Made by a program: the position numbers and the translations under genes
The notes under the pieces: model-generated
Told to the model about the DNA's origin: nothing
Seen by the model: the letters and a program-made list of their open reading frames with translations, nothing else
Databases searched by the model: none
NCBI GenBank assembly: GCA_963825765.1
Contig: CAWGUU010000021.1
Location: forward strand, 1-31,977
Source of the DNA: CAWGUU01 sp963825765
GTDB taxonomy: Bacteria > Actinomycetota > Acidimicrobiia > Acidimicrobiales > AC-14
Direction of reading: 5' to 3'
DNA length: 31,977 bases
Shown: piece after piece, positions 1-7,691 of the stretch
Layout of the letters: each line of letters starts with the position of its first letter
Position numbering within the stretch: the first letter of the stretch is position 1

Positions 1-156
1 TTCGGCCAGGTCGACGCGTCCCACGGCGGCCGCAGGAGCCGTGCAGCCAACTGCGAACACACCTGCCAAGACGTAGGCGACCAGGGCGGTGACGGACGTC
101 GACCTCCGTCTCCTCGTGGGCGTCCGTTTGTGCCCCGAAGCGTGGGCGGCCTCAAT
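1..156 (-). CDS. possible lipoprotein N-terminus, runs off the left edge
   Basis: A minus-strand reading frame is open from a stop at 271-273 through base 1. Its last part reads like a lipoprotein signal peptide: basic PTRRRRS, then hydrophobic VTALVAYVLAGVFAVG, then a Cys in AVGC, then Ala/Pro-rich sequence. No ATG, GTG or TTG lies at a sensible place. The only initiator-like codon with a purine-rich stretch before it (AGAGGGGGGCGGG) is ATT at 154-156, which is rare as a start. The Ala at -3 of the lipobox is also not ideal. It follows the HNH gene on the same strand. It could be a real exported protein with an odd or mis-sequenced start, or chance. The rest of 157-304 shows nothing else I can support. 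Confidence 0.3.
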   Translation of the reverse strand, partial: MEAAHASGHKRTPTRRRRSTSVTALVAYVLAGVFAVGCTAPAAAVGRVDLAE

Positions 157-304
157 GGCCCGCCCCCCTCTAAACGGACCCTCGTGGCCCCGCTCGCCGC
201 TGGAGCGGGAACTCGTGAGACTGACATGAGCCGCTGAACGCCTAGCTGAACGCGGAGCGCGGTCGCGTCCTCACCCAGCGGGTACGTCCTGCCGGGCGTC
301 TGCC

Positions 305-1177
305 TCAGAGCCCCTTCTCGCTCTTGAAGGCGGCCACGAGCGTCTCGGCCACCGCCGAGTAGGCGGTAGTAGGTGCGGCCTTGGCCTCCATGTCGGCGAC
401 GTCGAGGTCGAGGCGCCTCCGCAGCGTTTCCAGCCGGAGCCGTCTCGCCTCCTCGGACATGGCCTGGCTCTCGGCCTCAGCGATGTCGTGCATCGTGTCG
501 CGCACGTGGCGGATGGCGGCCTGGGTCTCGCGGGCGGCCACCGCCCGTGCCTCGACAAGGGCACGACGCATCAGGGCGGCCACGTCGATCGTGACCTTGC
601 CGCGCTCGCTGTCGGCGCCGCCGACCAGAGCCGGCCGCACGGTGCCGTTGGACCCGAACTCCAGGTGGGCGGCGGGATCGTCGACGCACGGGTCGAGCAG
701 GAGGGCCACCTCGCTCGCCTCCCCACCCTCGGCGGCGGCGCGCAACGAGCCAGTGGCCAAAGGGAACTGGTTGGCCTTGCCCGCAACCGACTTGCCGTCG
801 GCACCGATGATCTCCTGCTCGCGGGCCCGGTTGCAGTCGGCACACGACGGGAGCAGGTTCGTCCAGACCATCGCCAGCCACCAGTAGCCGGGCTTCTTGG
901 GCTTTCCGCCCTCGATGAAGGCCCCCTTCGGCCGGTAGTGCTCCACGTCGACGGGCATTGCCGCGGCGAAGAAGGTCTCGCAGTACGCGCACTTCCCGCC
1001 GAACATCGCCTCCATCGCGGCGCGGACGTCGTCGGCCTTGTAGGCGGCGAACGTGAAGGACTTCTCGCCGTTCTCCTTGACTTTGAAGAAGGCACGGGCC
1101 TTCACCAGCTCCTTGTCGCCGATCGATCCGACGCCGTCGAGGCTCTTGGGCGTCGGCAGCCGCGCCACCCGCCGCAC
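305..1177 (-). CDS. HNH endonuclease, PtuB-like (Septu-type effector)
   Basis: A 290-residue protein with a ββα-metal HNH fold of the PtuB type. It has CAYC at 63-66, the catalytic-base motif VEHYRPKG around 78-85 (His80), YWWLA and WTNL near 98-108, and a second zinc pair CADCN at 112-116. LLDPCVDDP near 160 is the usual downstream landmark of this family. The C-terminal third is charged and helical. The GTG start at 1175-1177 lies 3 bp after the stop of the upstream HNH-ATPase gene, so the two are very probably translationally coupled. By analogy with Septu it would cut nucleic acid under control of the ATPase partner. The HNH assignment is firm. The defence role is inferred from the pairing. 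Confidence 0.85.
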   Translation of the reverse strand: MRRVARLPTPKSLDGVGSIGDKELVKARAFFKVKENGEKSFTFAAYKADDVRAAMEAMFGGKCAYCETFFAAAMPVDVEHYRPKGAFIEGGKPKKPGYWWLAMVWTNLLPSCADCNRAREQEIIGADGKSVAGKANQFPLATGSLRAAAEGGEASEVALLLDPCVDDPAAHLEFGSNGTVRPALVGGADSERGKVTIDVAALMRRALVEARAVAARETQAAIRHVRDTMHDIAEAESQAMSEEARRLRLETLRRRLDLDVADMEAKAAPTTAYSAVAETLVAAFKSEKGL

Positions 1178-1180
1178 GCC

Positions 1181-3385
1181 TCAGTCCGCCTGCGGAGTGA
1201 ATCGCTCGGGCGAACGCTCCGCCCACACGTCGGCCAACATCTGCACCGCGGCGTCGCGTCCTCCTGCTCCTTCCTCCGCCTCCGGCGCCGACGCTGCCCG
1301 CCGGGCCAACCACAGGTCGGCGGCCTCGTAGACGAGGCGCTCGCGCTCGGTGTCGCCCAGGAGGCGCATCCCGGCCAGCTGGTCCTGGAGCTCATCGACC
1401 CGCTGGGTCTGGGCCTCGGTCGGCGTCCGCAGTGCCAGCAGGGCGTAGTACTCGTTGAACGCCTTCTCCACCTCGGGATCGACCGTGGAGCGCAGGCCGA
1501 ACAGTTCGGACGTGAGGAGCTGGTCGGCCCGGAGCCCGGCCACGTTCGGCAGGTCCTGGCGCACGACCACGGTGCGGTGCTCGTCGTCGCGACGCTCGAC
1601 GAGGGCGACCTCGCCGTCCTCCAACCCCCGGAGGCACAGGGGATCGTGCGTCGTCACGATGAACTGGACCCTCGGGAACAGATCCCGCAGGCCTTCGACG
1701 ACGCGCATCCGCCAGCGAGGGTGCAGGTGGGACCCCAGCTCATCGAGCATGACGATGCCCTCGGCCGCGGCCACGTCGTCCCAGAGGCTGAACAACACGG
1801 CCATGATGTCGCAGGCGAGGGCGACGACCGACTGGTACCCGTCGCTCAGCTGGGCCAGCGGGACGGTCGAGCCGAGTACCCGGCAGCGCACCTCCCCGGC
1901 CTTGCGGAATCGTAGGAACCCTTCAGTTGCCTTCAGGTCGAGGAGCTGGCGAAGGGCGCGACCCGCCGTGGCGAAGCGATCGTCGTCGAGGCTCAACAAC
2001 CAGGCGTTGGCATCGGTCATAGGGACGAAGGGGCGGAACAGGTTGTCCACGTCGGCGATGGCGTCCGGCGGCGGCGGTACCGGCTCGGTCCCGCGCTCGG
2101 GGAGCAGGCGGGTGGCGCCGTAGCCGAGAACGAGCACTTTGGCGTTCTCAGTCCCCCCGAAGGTGTCGTCGCTCTTGCGGGCCGTCAGGACGCACGGCTC
2201 CGTGACGCCCGAGAGCCACACCTTGATCTCGGCCCGCTTAGCCCCGTTGCGTACGAAGTCACCGGCCCGCAGGTTGAGCGCGTCACGGCTACGCCGGCCG
2301 AGCAGGGCCAGGGCCACGCCTTGAAGGATCGAGCTCTTCCCCGCCCCGTTCTCCCCCAGCAGCATCAGCCACGGCGCCCGCGCTGAGCGGCCCGATGGGG
2401 CGTCGACAAGCAGGTGGCGAATCGGCTTCCAGTCGGTGATCTCGATCGAGCGGATGTATTTCGTCGTGGCGAAGTAGGTGTCGTCGTTCGAGCGGTTCTC
2501 GAGTGAATAGTTGTCCTGGGCCGCCATCGCCGCGTGCTCGGCACCGACTGCGGCCTGCTCCTCTTCGGCGCTGCGCTTCTTGATCCGTACTTCGCCGACG
2601 ACCACGTGCTCGCCTTCGTCCGAGATACCTGGCACTGCTGAAGACGCGGTTTCGGCAAATCGGCGGACGGCCTCCCGCCGAGCGGCTGCGTACTCGTGCT
2701 CGTCGCCGACTCCGATTACGCCGCGACGACCGGATGCCCATGCGACTCGGGCGACCGTCGTGGCCCCCTCCATTGATGCTCTACGACGCTTGCGAAGCGC
2801 GTCCCGGTTGAGATCGAAGCAGTCGATTGTCGCCCGCCCCTCCGGTGTCTCGCTGTTCACCAACCCGTCGTCGGTGAAGACAAGGTGGCTTTGCGGGTCG
2901 TCGAGGAACGGGTCGAGCAGCAGTGCGTGCTCTGCGGAGGCGAGAGCATTGCCGTGCTTCCCGAATGGCGCCCGCCGCTCGAGCACCGGGAAGCGCTTTC
3001 CTTTGGCCCAGTTGCACAGAGTGCAGACGAGGTGGAGGTTCTCCCAGTCGTAGGCGACCCACGCATAGTGCGGGAGGCTCGATACGCCCTCGACGACAGC
3101 GCCGCTGGCCGGACGGAACCGGGCCGTATCGCTCTGCTCGCCACGCACCCTCGACTCGCAGAAAGCGCACTTGCCGTGCTGGGCCTCAAGAAGCACCGTG
3201 GCGACACTGGGCGCGTCGACAACGCCGTCGTACAGTCGCAACGACTGCTGTTTGGCCAGAACCGCCTTGGACCGTAGGCCCTCGAATTGCGCCTGGGCCC
3301 ACTCGTCGGCTTCCACGCGTGCACGACGAGCCCGTGCCGACAGCAATGGCTCCGGGATCTCCCTCGGCCTGACGAGTCGGATCAT
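1181..3385 (-). CDS. fusion of a degenerate HNH domain and an ABC-type AAA ATPase (PtuA-like)
   Basis: A 734-residue protein. Residues 1-200 are an HNH module related to the next gene: CAFC 73-76, W114/N116, CTLCN 121-125, LLLDPFLDDP 155-164. The position of the catalytic His (EHYRPK in the partner) reads ARFRPA, with Arg89, so the nuclease is probably inactive. Residues 305-600 are an SMC/OLD-like ATPase: Walker A GENGAGKSS 344-352, signature LSDGYQS 513-519, Walker B VMLDELGSHLHP 545-556, switch His in TTHDP (His580). I chose ATG 3385 because MIRLVRP..PEPLL is the usual N-terminus of this HNH family. An in-frame TTG at 3470-3472 would add 29 residues that look unrelated. Likely an ATP-dependent sensor or gate for the 290-residue nuclease behind it. 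Confidence 0.85.
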   Translation of the reverse strand: MIRLVRPREIPEPLLSARARRARVEADEWAQAQFEGLRSKAVLAKQQSLRLYDGVVDAPSVATVLLEAQHGKCAFCESRVRGEQSDTARFRPASGAVVEGVSSLPHYAWVAYDWENLHLVCTLCNWAKGKRFPVLERRAPFGKHGNALASAEHALLLDPFLDDPQSHLVFTDDGLVNSETPEGRATIDCFDLNRDALRKRRRASMEGATTVARVAWASGRRGVIGVGDEHEYAAARREAVRRFAETASSAVPGISDEGEHVVVGEVRIKKRSAEEEQAAVGAEHAAMAAQDNYSLENRSNDDTYFATTKYIRSIEITDWKPIRHLLVDAPSGRSARAPWLMLLGENGAGKSSILQGVALALLGRRSRDALNLRAGDFVRNGAKRAEIKVWLSGVTEPCVLTARKSDDTFGGTENAKVLVLGYGATRLLPERGTEPVPPPPDAIADVDNLFRPFVPMTDANAWLLSLDDDRFATAGRALRQLLDLKATEGFLRFRKAGEVRCRVLGSTVPLAQLSDGYQSVVALACDIMAVLFSLWDDVAAAEGIVMLDELGSHLHPRWRMRVVEGLRDLFPRVQFIVTTHDPLCLRGLEDGEVALVERRDDEHRTVVVRQDLPNVAGLRADQLLTSELFGLRSTVDPEVEKAFNEYYALLALRTPTEAQTQRVDELQDQLAGMRLLGDTERERLVYEAADLWLARRAASAPEAEEGAGGRDAAVQMLADVWAERSPERFTPQAD

Positions 3386-3588
3386 CGGAGGCTTCTCGCC
3401 GACGCCGGGCAGTGAGAAGTCTGGCCGATTCTTGAATGGGGGTGCTCCGTACCGCTCCCCTGGCGGACGCAATCGACGTCCTTGCCCATCGTGAGCCCCT
3501 TCATTCTCGGTCTCTACGGCAATCTGCTCTGCCGAGGGTATCCGCCGCCCGCCAATAGCGACCCAGAGAGGCCTCCGGATCGGCGCCG

Positions 3589-3594
3589 TAGCAT
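3589..3594 (+). promoter_or_regulatory. -10-like hexamer, leaderless start of the patatin gene
   Basis: TAGCAT fits the actinobacterial TAnnnT -10 pattern and lies 6 nt before the GTG at 3601. There is no Shine-Dalgarno sequence between them. No convincing -35 is seen. Transcription starting at or next to the GTG is the inference. The 215 bp between here and the divergent ATPase gene should hold both promoters. Confidence 0.45.
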
Positions 3595-3600
3595 GCGTCT

Positions 3601-5490
3601 GTGACTGCTGAAGAAGACCTCATCAAGGCCATGAAGAACTTCGACTACCCGAAACGGGCCTCGCTGACCGAGGAGGCCGACATGGTCATGAAGGGGGGTA
3701 TCACGAGCGGCGTCGTCTACCCCCTTGCGGTCTGCGAGCTGGCCAAGACCAAACGCTTCAGGAACCTGGGCGGTAGTTCGGCGGGCGGCATCGCCGCGGC
3801 GATGGCGGCGGCGGCCGAGGTGGGGCGCGACGCCGGCGGGTTCCAGGCGCTGGCGAAGCTCCCCGACGACCTGGGACGCGACCTCCTCCGCATCTTTCAA
3901 CCCAGTCGCAGGACCCGCCCGCTGTTCCGCATCCTCCTGTCCACGATGGACAAGGAGCGCGGCCGGGCCGTGATGGTGCTCCGGGTCCTCGGCGGTGTGA
4001 TCGGTACCGCGCCCGCGGCGTTCGCCCTCACCCTCCTCGCCGGCCTCATCCTGGGCCTGTGGGGGCTGCTGGTCGTGGGGGGTGCACCTCACGAGGGTGC
4101 CGACTGGGCCCGGATTGCCCTGGGCCTGGCGTTCGTCGCACTGCCCTCGTTGGGGCTGGCCCTCGTCGCCGCGTTGGTGGGCACAGTGTTGTCCGGGAAG
4201 AAGCGGCTCGAATCGAACGGCTACGGCGTCTGTCGCGGGTCAGCCGGAGCGGCGTGGCCTCGGCACGCACCAGAGGAGAGCGACGTCGAGCCATTCACCG
4301 ATTGGCTCCATGTGCGGCTCAACGGCGCCGCGAAGGTCGGCGACCAGCGCCAACACGTCCTCACCTTCGCCGAGCTGTGGGGAGCGCCGGAAGGGACCGA
4401 ACACCGGCCGGACGACTGCAACGTCCGGCTGGAGATGATGACCACGAACGTCACCCAATGCCGGCCGGTTCGCCTGCCCTTCGAGCAGAACCTGTATTCG
4501 TACTGCCCGGAGGAGCTGGCCGAGTACTTCCCGCCCCCGGTCATCGAGCATCTGCGCACCCATTCCCGCGCCAAGTCGAAAGACGATGATCCGGAGGATT
4601 GGACCTGCCCGAATCACCCTGACAAGCGTCTCGTCCGCCTCCCCGCCGCAGGCGACTTACCCGTCGTCCTCGCCGTCCGCCTGACGTTGAGCTTCCCCGG
4701 CCTGATCAGCGCCGTGCCGTTCTACGTCATCGACCGAGGGCCGGAGGTCCAGAAGCCCGTGCGCTGCTGGTTCTCCGACGGCGGCATCAGCAGCAACTTC
4801 CCGATTCACTTCTTCGACGCCATGTGGCCGAAACGGCCCACTCTGGGCATCAGTCTCGCCCCCTATCCGGTCGGGCGAACCCCGAAGGACGTCTATTTCC
4901 GTGGGGCGGGCAAGTCGGCCGCAGCGAGGACACGGGATACCTCGTCGCTCCCGGGTTTCATTTCGGCATTGCTCGACACCCTCCAGAACTGGTCGGACGA
5001 GGGCCAGTGCGTGCTGCCCGGGTTCAGGGACCGCATCGTCGACGTCCACACCACCGACGAGGAAGGCGGGATGAACCTGAACATGCCCCCCGAGACCGTC
5101 CTGTCGCTGTGCGTCCGTGGGCACGAGGCGGCAGTGGCGCTCGGGACGTTCGACTTCACCAGGCACCGGGACGTGCGATACCGCACCGCCATGGGCCAGC
5201 TCGACCGGGCGGCGCGGAGCATGCTCGCCCGCTACGACACCGAGCTGCCGGGAGGGCTGCCCGGGTACCGCGCCTTCCTCGGGAACTCGCCATTCTCGAA
5301 GGCGACCGCCACGTGGAGGACGGGGGCGGTGGAGCGCACCGACCAGCTCCTGACGTTCGTGGGGCGGGAGCGCAAGGAAGCCGCACCATCGGAGGACGCC
5401 GGACCGGACGGAATCCCCTACCCGGACTTCACCAAGAAGGACTACGAACCCTTGCCACTACCCGATCTGCGCCTCGTCGCCCGGTTCTGA
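3601..5490 (+). CDS. patatin-like phospholipase with an internal transmembrane hairpin
   Basis: A 629-residue predicted lipid acyl hydrolase. The patatin signatures are all present: oxyanion loop KGGITSG 31-37, nucleophile elbow GGSSAGG 57-63 (Ser60), the strand LAVRLTLSFPGL 357-368, and the catalytic DGG at 393-395. Between Ser60 and the Asp lie two hydrophobic segments, about 124-160 and 170-198, which would form a membrane hairpin inside the catalytic domain, followed by a basic KKRLES. The family is usually soluble, so this enzyme is probably membrane-attached. GTG start, leaderless-type promoter. It diverges from the HNH/ATPase pair and its stop overlaps the next start. Patatins are known anti-phage effectors (for example CapV of CBASS). 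That role here is inferred from the neighbours. Confidence 0.85.
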   Translation: MTAEEDLIKAMKNFDYPKRASLTEEADMVMKGGITSGVVYPLAVCELAKTKRFRNLGGSSAGGIAAAMAAAAEVGRDAGGFQALAKLPDDLGRDLLRIFQPSRRTRPLFRILLSTMDKERGRAVMVLRVLGGVIGTAPAAFALTLLAGLILGLWGLLVVGGAPHEGADWARIALGLAFVALPSLGLALVAALVGTVLSGKKRLESNGYGVCRGSAGAAWPRHAPEESDVEPFTDWLHVRLNGAAKVGDQRQHVLTFAELWGAPEGTEHRPDDCNVRLEMMTTNVTQCRPVRLPFEQNLYSYCPEELAEYFPPPVIEHLRTHSRAKSKDDDPEDWTCPNHPDKRLVRLPAAGDLPVVLAVRLTLSFPGLISAVPFYVIDRGPEVQKPVRCWFSDGGISSNFPIHFFDAMWPKRPTLGISLAPYPVGRTPKDVYFRGAGKSAAARTRDTSSLPGFISALLDTLQNWSDEGQCVLPGFRDRIVDVHTTDEEGGMNLNMPPETVLSLCVRGHEAAVALGTFDFTRHRDVRYRTAMGQLDRAARSMLARYDTELPGGLPGYRAFLGNSPFSKATATWRTGAVERTDQLLTFVGRERKEAAPSEDAGPDGIPYPDFTKKDYEPLPLPDLRLVARF

Positions 5491-6050
5491 TGACGGCGCT
5501 GACCCTGGCGCCCGAGGCATGGTCGTGCGGGGAGCGGGCGGGGTGGCTCCTCGTATCCTTCCTCGTCGCCGCGCTGTGCCAGGCCGGATTCGGCGCAGCC
5601 AAGAAGGTCATGCTCTCGACCGGCGGCGTCGGGATCGTCGGCTTCGAGACGATCGGGTCGTGGTCCCGGGCGGACCCCGTTCTCGAGAAGTGGCGGGCCG
5701 GCGGCCGGGGCTGGCGGTCGGCCCGCTGGTCGCTCGTCGTCGACGTGCCCTTCCTCGTGGCCTACGGGCTCGGGCTGTGGGTCCTGGCTGCGGTGGTCGC
5801 CGACCACGCCCGCGACCTGGGATGGACGGGATGGGCGACGGCGGCCGCAGTGACAGGAATCGCTTTTCTCACGGCGGCCGCCCTCGACCTGATCGAGGAC
5901 ATCGCCCTCGTTCTGGTCCTCCACCGCAGGCGGAACGTCAATTGGCCCGGCATCGCCCGGGTGTGCGCGTTCGCGAAGTTCGGGTTGCTCCTCGTCGCCG
6001 GCCTGGTCCTTGCAACGGTGAGCATCGCCTTTCTGGGCCCGCCCACCTGA
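5490..6050 (+). CDS. four-helix membrane protein coupled to the patatin
   Basis: A 186-residue protein of unknown family. The ATG at 5490-5492 shares its A with the TGA of the phospholipase gene, which implies re-initiation and a fixed stoichiometry. Hydrophobic segments lie at about 18-36, 82-104, 114-143 and 161-183. A polar stretch, 52-80, with several Trp and Arg separates helices 1 and 2. LDLIEDIALVLVLHRRR in helix 3 has buried acidic residues and a basic end. It may anchor or gate the phospholipase, or be the immunity or sensor partner. Nothing in the sequence proves either. Confidence 0.75.
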   Translation: MTALTLAPEAWSCGERAGWLLVSFLVAALCQAGFGAAKKVMLSTGGVGIVGFETIGSWSRADPVLEKWRAGGRGWRSARWSLVVDVPFLVAYGLGLWVLAAVVADHARDLGWTGWATAAAVTGIAFLTAAALDLIEDIALVLVLHRRRNVNWPGIARVCAFAKFGLLLVAGLVLATVSIAFLGPPT

Positions 6051-6086
6051 GCCGTCCCGTACGCGGTCGGAGCCGCGGGCGGGAGG

Positions 6087-6092
6087 TATCGT
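6087..6092 (+). promoter_or_regulatory. -10-like hexamer, leaderless start of the 278-residue gene
   Basis: TATCGT (TAnnnT) is followed by 6 nt and then the GTG at 6099, the same spacing as at the patatin gene. GGGAGG at 6081-6086 is too far upstream (12 nt) to be an ideal ribosome binding site, so either mode is possible. Confidence 0.4.
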
Positions 6093-6098
6093 CCGCGG

Positions 6099-6935
6099 GT
6101 GGGGAGCGACGGCCACCCCGAGGTCGACGAGCTGTTCGCGGCGGGTCCCGAGGAGTTCATCGCCCGCCGCCAAGCGCTCGTCAAGCAACTCAAGGCCGCC
6201 GGCGACCGTGACGGGGCGGCCGAGGTGGCCGCCCTCCGCCGACCCACGGTGGCCGCCTGGGCGGTGAACCAGCTGGCCCGCCGCCATCCCGACGAGCTCG
6301 GCCGGCTGCTCGCCCTGGGCCAGGACCTGGAGGAGGCCCACGAGGGCCTGCTCAGCGGGGGACGTCCGGACAGCGCGGTGACGGCGGGACGGCGCCGACG
6401 CGAGGCGGTCGCGGCGCTGACGGACACGGCGATGGGCCTGCTGACCGAGTCGGGGCGGGCGGCCGACGCCCACCGCGACGCCATCGCCGGCACGCTCGAC
6501 GCCGCATCGCTCGACCCCCGGTCGGGCGCCGTCGTGCAGGCCGGGCGGCTCACGCGGGAGCTGGACCCTCCGAGCGGTTTCGGCCTCGACTGGGTCGCCG
6601 ACGACTGGTCCCCGCCTCCTCGCCGGACTCCTCGGCCGGAGCAGGACGAGCAGGACGACGCCCCCGCCGCGGAGTCGACCGGCGAGGAGGAGGCCGAGGC
6701 CCGCCGCGCCGCCCAGGCCGCCGCCGCCCAAGCTGCGGCCGTTGAAGCGCAGGAGGAGGCGGCCCGGGCTGCGTCGGCGGCGTCCGCGGCGGAGGAGGAG
6801 GTCGAGCGGCTGGAGCGGGAGCTGGACGAGGCCAAGGCCGCGGCCCGCGCCGCCCGGCGGGCGTCGGCGGGCGCTGCCGCCCGGGCGAGGAAGGCGACCA
6901 CCCAGGCGACCGCGGCCGGCGGCCAGTCGAAGTAG
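6099..6935 (+). CDS. conserved actinobacterial-type protein with long Ala/Glu coiled coil
   Basis: A 278-residue protein. The N-terminal half (1-165) is a helical domain with the motif LRRPTVAAWAVNQLARR (46-62). I recognise this phrase from uncharacterised actinobacterial proteins but know no function for it. Residues 170-195 are a Pro/acidic linker. Residues 190-265 are an almost uninterrupted Ala/Glu/Arg coiled coil (EEEVERLERELDEAKAAARA). The C-terminus is basic and Lys/Ala/Thr-rich, so nucleic-acid contact is conceivable. No signal peptide or membrane helix. It starts 48 bp after the membrane-protein gene but has its own -10-like site, so it need not belong to the defence operon. Function unknown. 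Confidence 0.75.
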   Translation: MGSDGHPEVDELFAAGPEEFIARRQALVKQLKAAGDRDGAAEVAALRRPTVAAWAVNQLARRHPDELGRLLALGQDLEEAHEGLLSGGRPDSAVTAGRRRREAVAALTDTAMGLLTESGRAADAHRDAIAGTLDAASLDPRSGAVVQAGRLTRELDPPSGFGLDWVADDWSPPPRRTPRPEQDEQDDAPAAESTGEEEAEARRAAQAAAAQAAAVEAQEEAARAASAASAAEEEVERLERELDEAKAAARAARRASAGAAARARKATTQATAAGGQSK

Positions 6936-6971
6936 CCGAGCCTGCGGCGTTGCGAGCGGCCCGCCGGCAGC

Positions 6972-7178
6972 TCAGCCCCGGAACAGGCTGGCGAGGGCCC
7001 AGATGGCCGTGACCAGCCCCACCGTCATCATCACCACGCTGCGACCGAGGGGAGGGCGGGCCAGCTCTCCGTCCCTGCTCTCCCGCGGCGGTCGCACCAG
7101 GGCCAGCAGCGTGCCGACGAACAGCGCCCCTCCGAGGGCGAGAAGGAGGTACGGCAGCAGCTGGTCGCCGAGGAACAT
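6972..7178 (-). CDS. small two-helix membrane protein
   Basis: A 68-residue protein with hydrophobic segments at about 8-28 (LLPYLLLALGGALFVGTLLAL) and 47-66 (SVVMMTVGLVTAIWALASLF), joined by a charged loop RPPRESRDGE. ATG start at 7176-7178. TAGGTT lies 9 nt upstream and no good ribosome binding site is seen. Codon use matches the neighbours, which supports a real gene. Function unknown. Confidence 0.6.
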   Translation of the reverse strand: MFLGDQLLPYLLLALGGALFVGTLLALVRPPRESRDGELARPPLGRSVVMMTVGLVTAIWALASLFRG

Positions 7179-7434
7179 CGGTCCGAGAACCTAGACCGCG
7201 GGCGGGCGCCGCGGGCATCTCGAGTTTCCCTCGAGGAAGTGCTCGCTTTTCCTCAAGGTGGTGACTGAGACCGCCGACAGAAGTTGGGCGACGGCAACTC
7301 CGGGGACCCCGGTTCTCCCAAAGGCACCTTGCGCTTCCCGCCAGCGCAGGACCCCCTCCCGGTCTCCCCGGGGAAGCCGTCGCCCCCCTTGTCCGGCGTC
7401 CGCCGGGCGGGACGGCTCGGCCTTCTCTCGGGCG
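7179..7434. other. 256-bp intergenic stretch rich in hairpins
   Basis: No gene is seen. The stretch contains several short perfect inverted repeats: CTCGAG-TTTCC-CTCGAG (7219-7235), GAGGAA/TTCCTC (7233-7254), CCGGGGACCCCGG (7300-7312), GCGCT-7 nt-AGCGC near 7331-7347, and a CCCCGGGG core near 7365. On the minus strand this would be the 5' leader of the 68-residue membrane protein, or the 3' end of the 84-residue gene. I could not match it to a riboswitch class. Confidence 0.4.
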
Positions 7435-7689
7435 TCAGTCGCCTTGCTTCAGGCGGAGGTAGTCCTCCAGCGCCCGCCGGTGACCGTTGGCGCCGGAACC
7501 CACCACGCCGCCGGTGCGGACCTCCTTCACCGCGTCCTCCAGCTCCTCGAGCAACCCGGAGAGGTCGTCCTCGGGCCCGGCGGCCTCCACCTTGTCGAGC
7601 GCTTCGTGGATCCGGTCGAGATGGCGCCTGACCTGCCCGTACTCGTCATCCAGCCTCTTGCGGCTCTCGGTCAGCGTCTCGTCGGCCAT
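7435..7689 (-). CDS. small all-helical acidic protein
   Basis: An 84-residue hydrophilic protein. It is a likely helical hairpin with heptad-like patterns (LTESRKRLDDEYGQVRRHLD, LSGLLEELEDAVKEVR), a Gly-rich turn GGVVGSGANG at 60-69, and a final helix. ATG at 7687-7689 begins 2 nt after the hemerythrin stop, so the two are probably co-translated. No family recognised. Confidence 0.7.
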   Translation of the reverse strand: MADETLTESRKRLDDEYGQVRRHLDRIHEALDKVEAAGPEDDLSGLLEELEDAVKEVRTGGVVGSGANGHRRALEDYLRLKQGD

Positions 7690-7691
7690 CG

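Noticed and set aside
488..1915. Long plus-strand open frame opposite the HNH genes
   Set aside because: His/Arg/Gly/Val-rich composition and no domains. It is the antisense shadow of GC3-biased genes that carry clear HNH and ATPase motifs.
3383..3472. Upstream TTG start for the HNH-ATPase fusion
   Set aside because: No ribosome binding site. The extra 29 residues look non-homologous, whereas MIRLVRP is the usual family N-terminus.
7258..7275. CTGAGA next to GGTGGTGA, as in a TPP riboswitch
   Set aside because: The conserved 3' half (CTGATCY ... GCGTAGGGA) is absent and the spacing does not fit.
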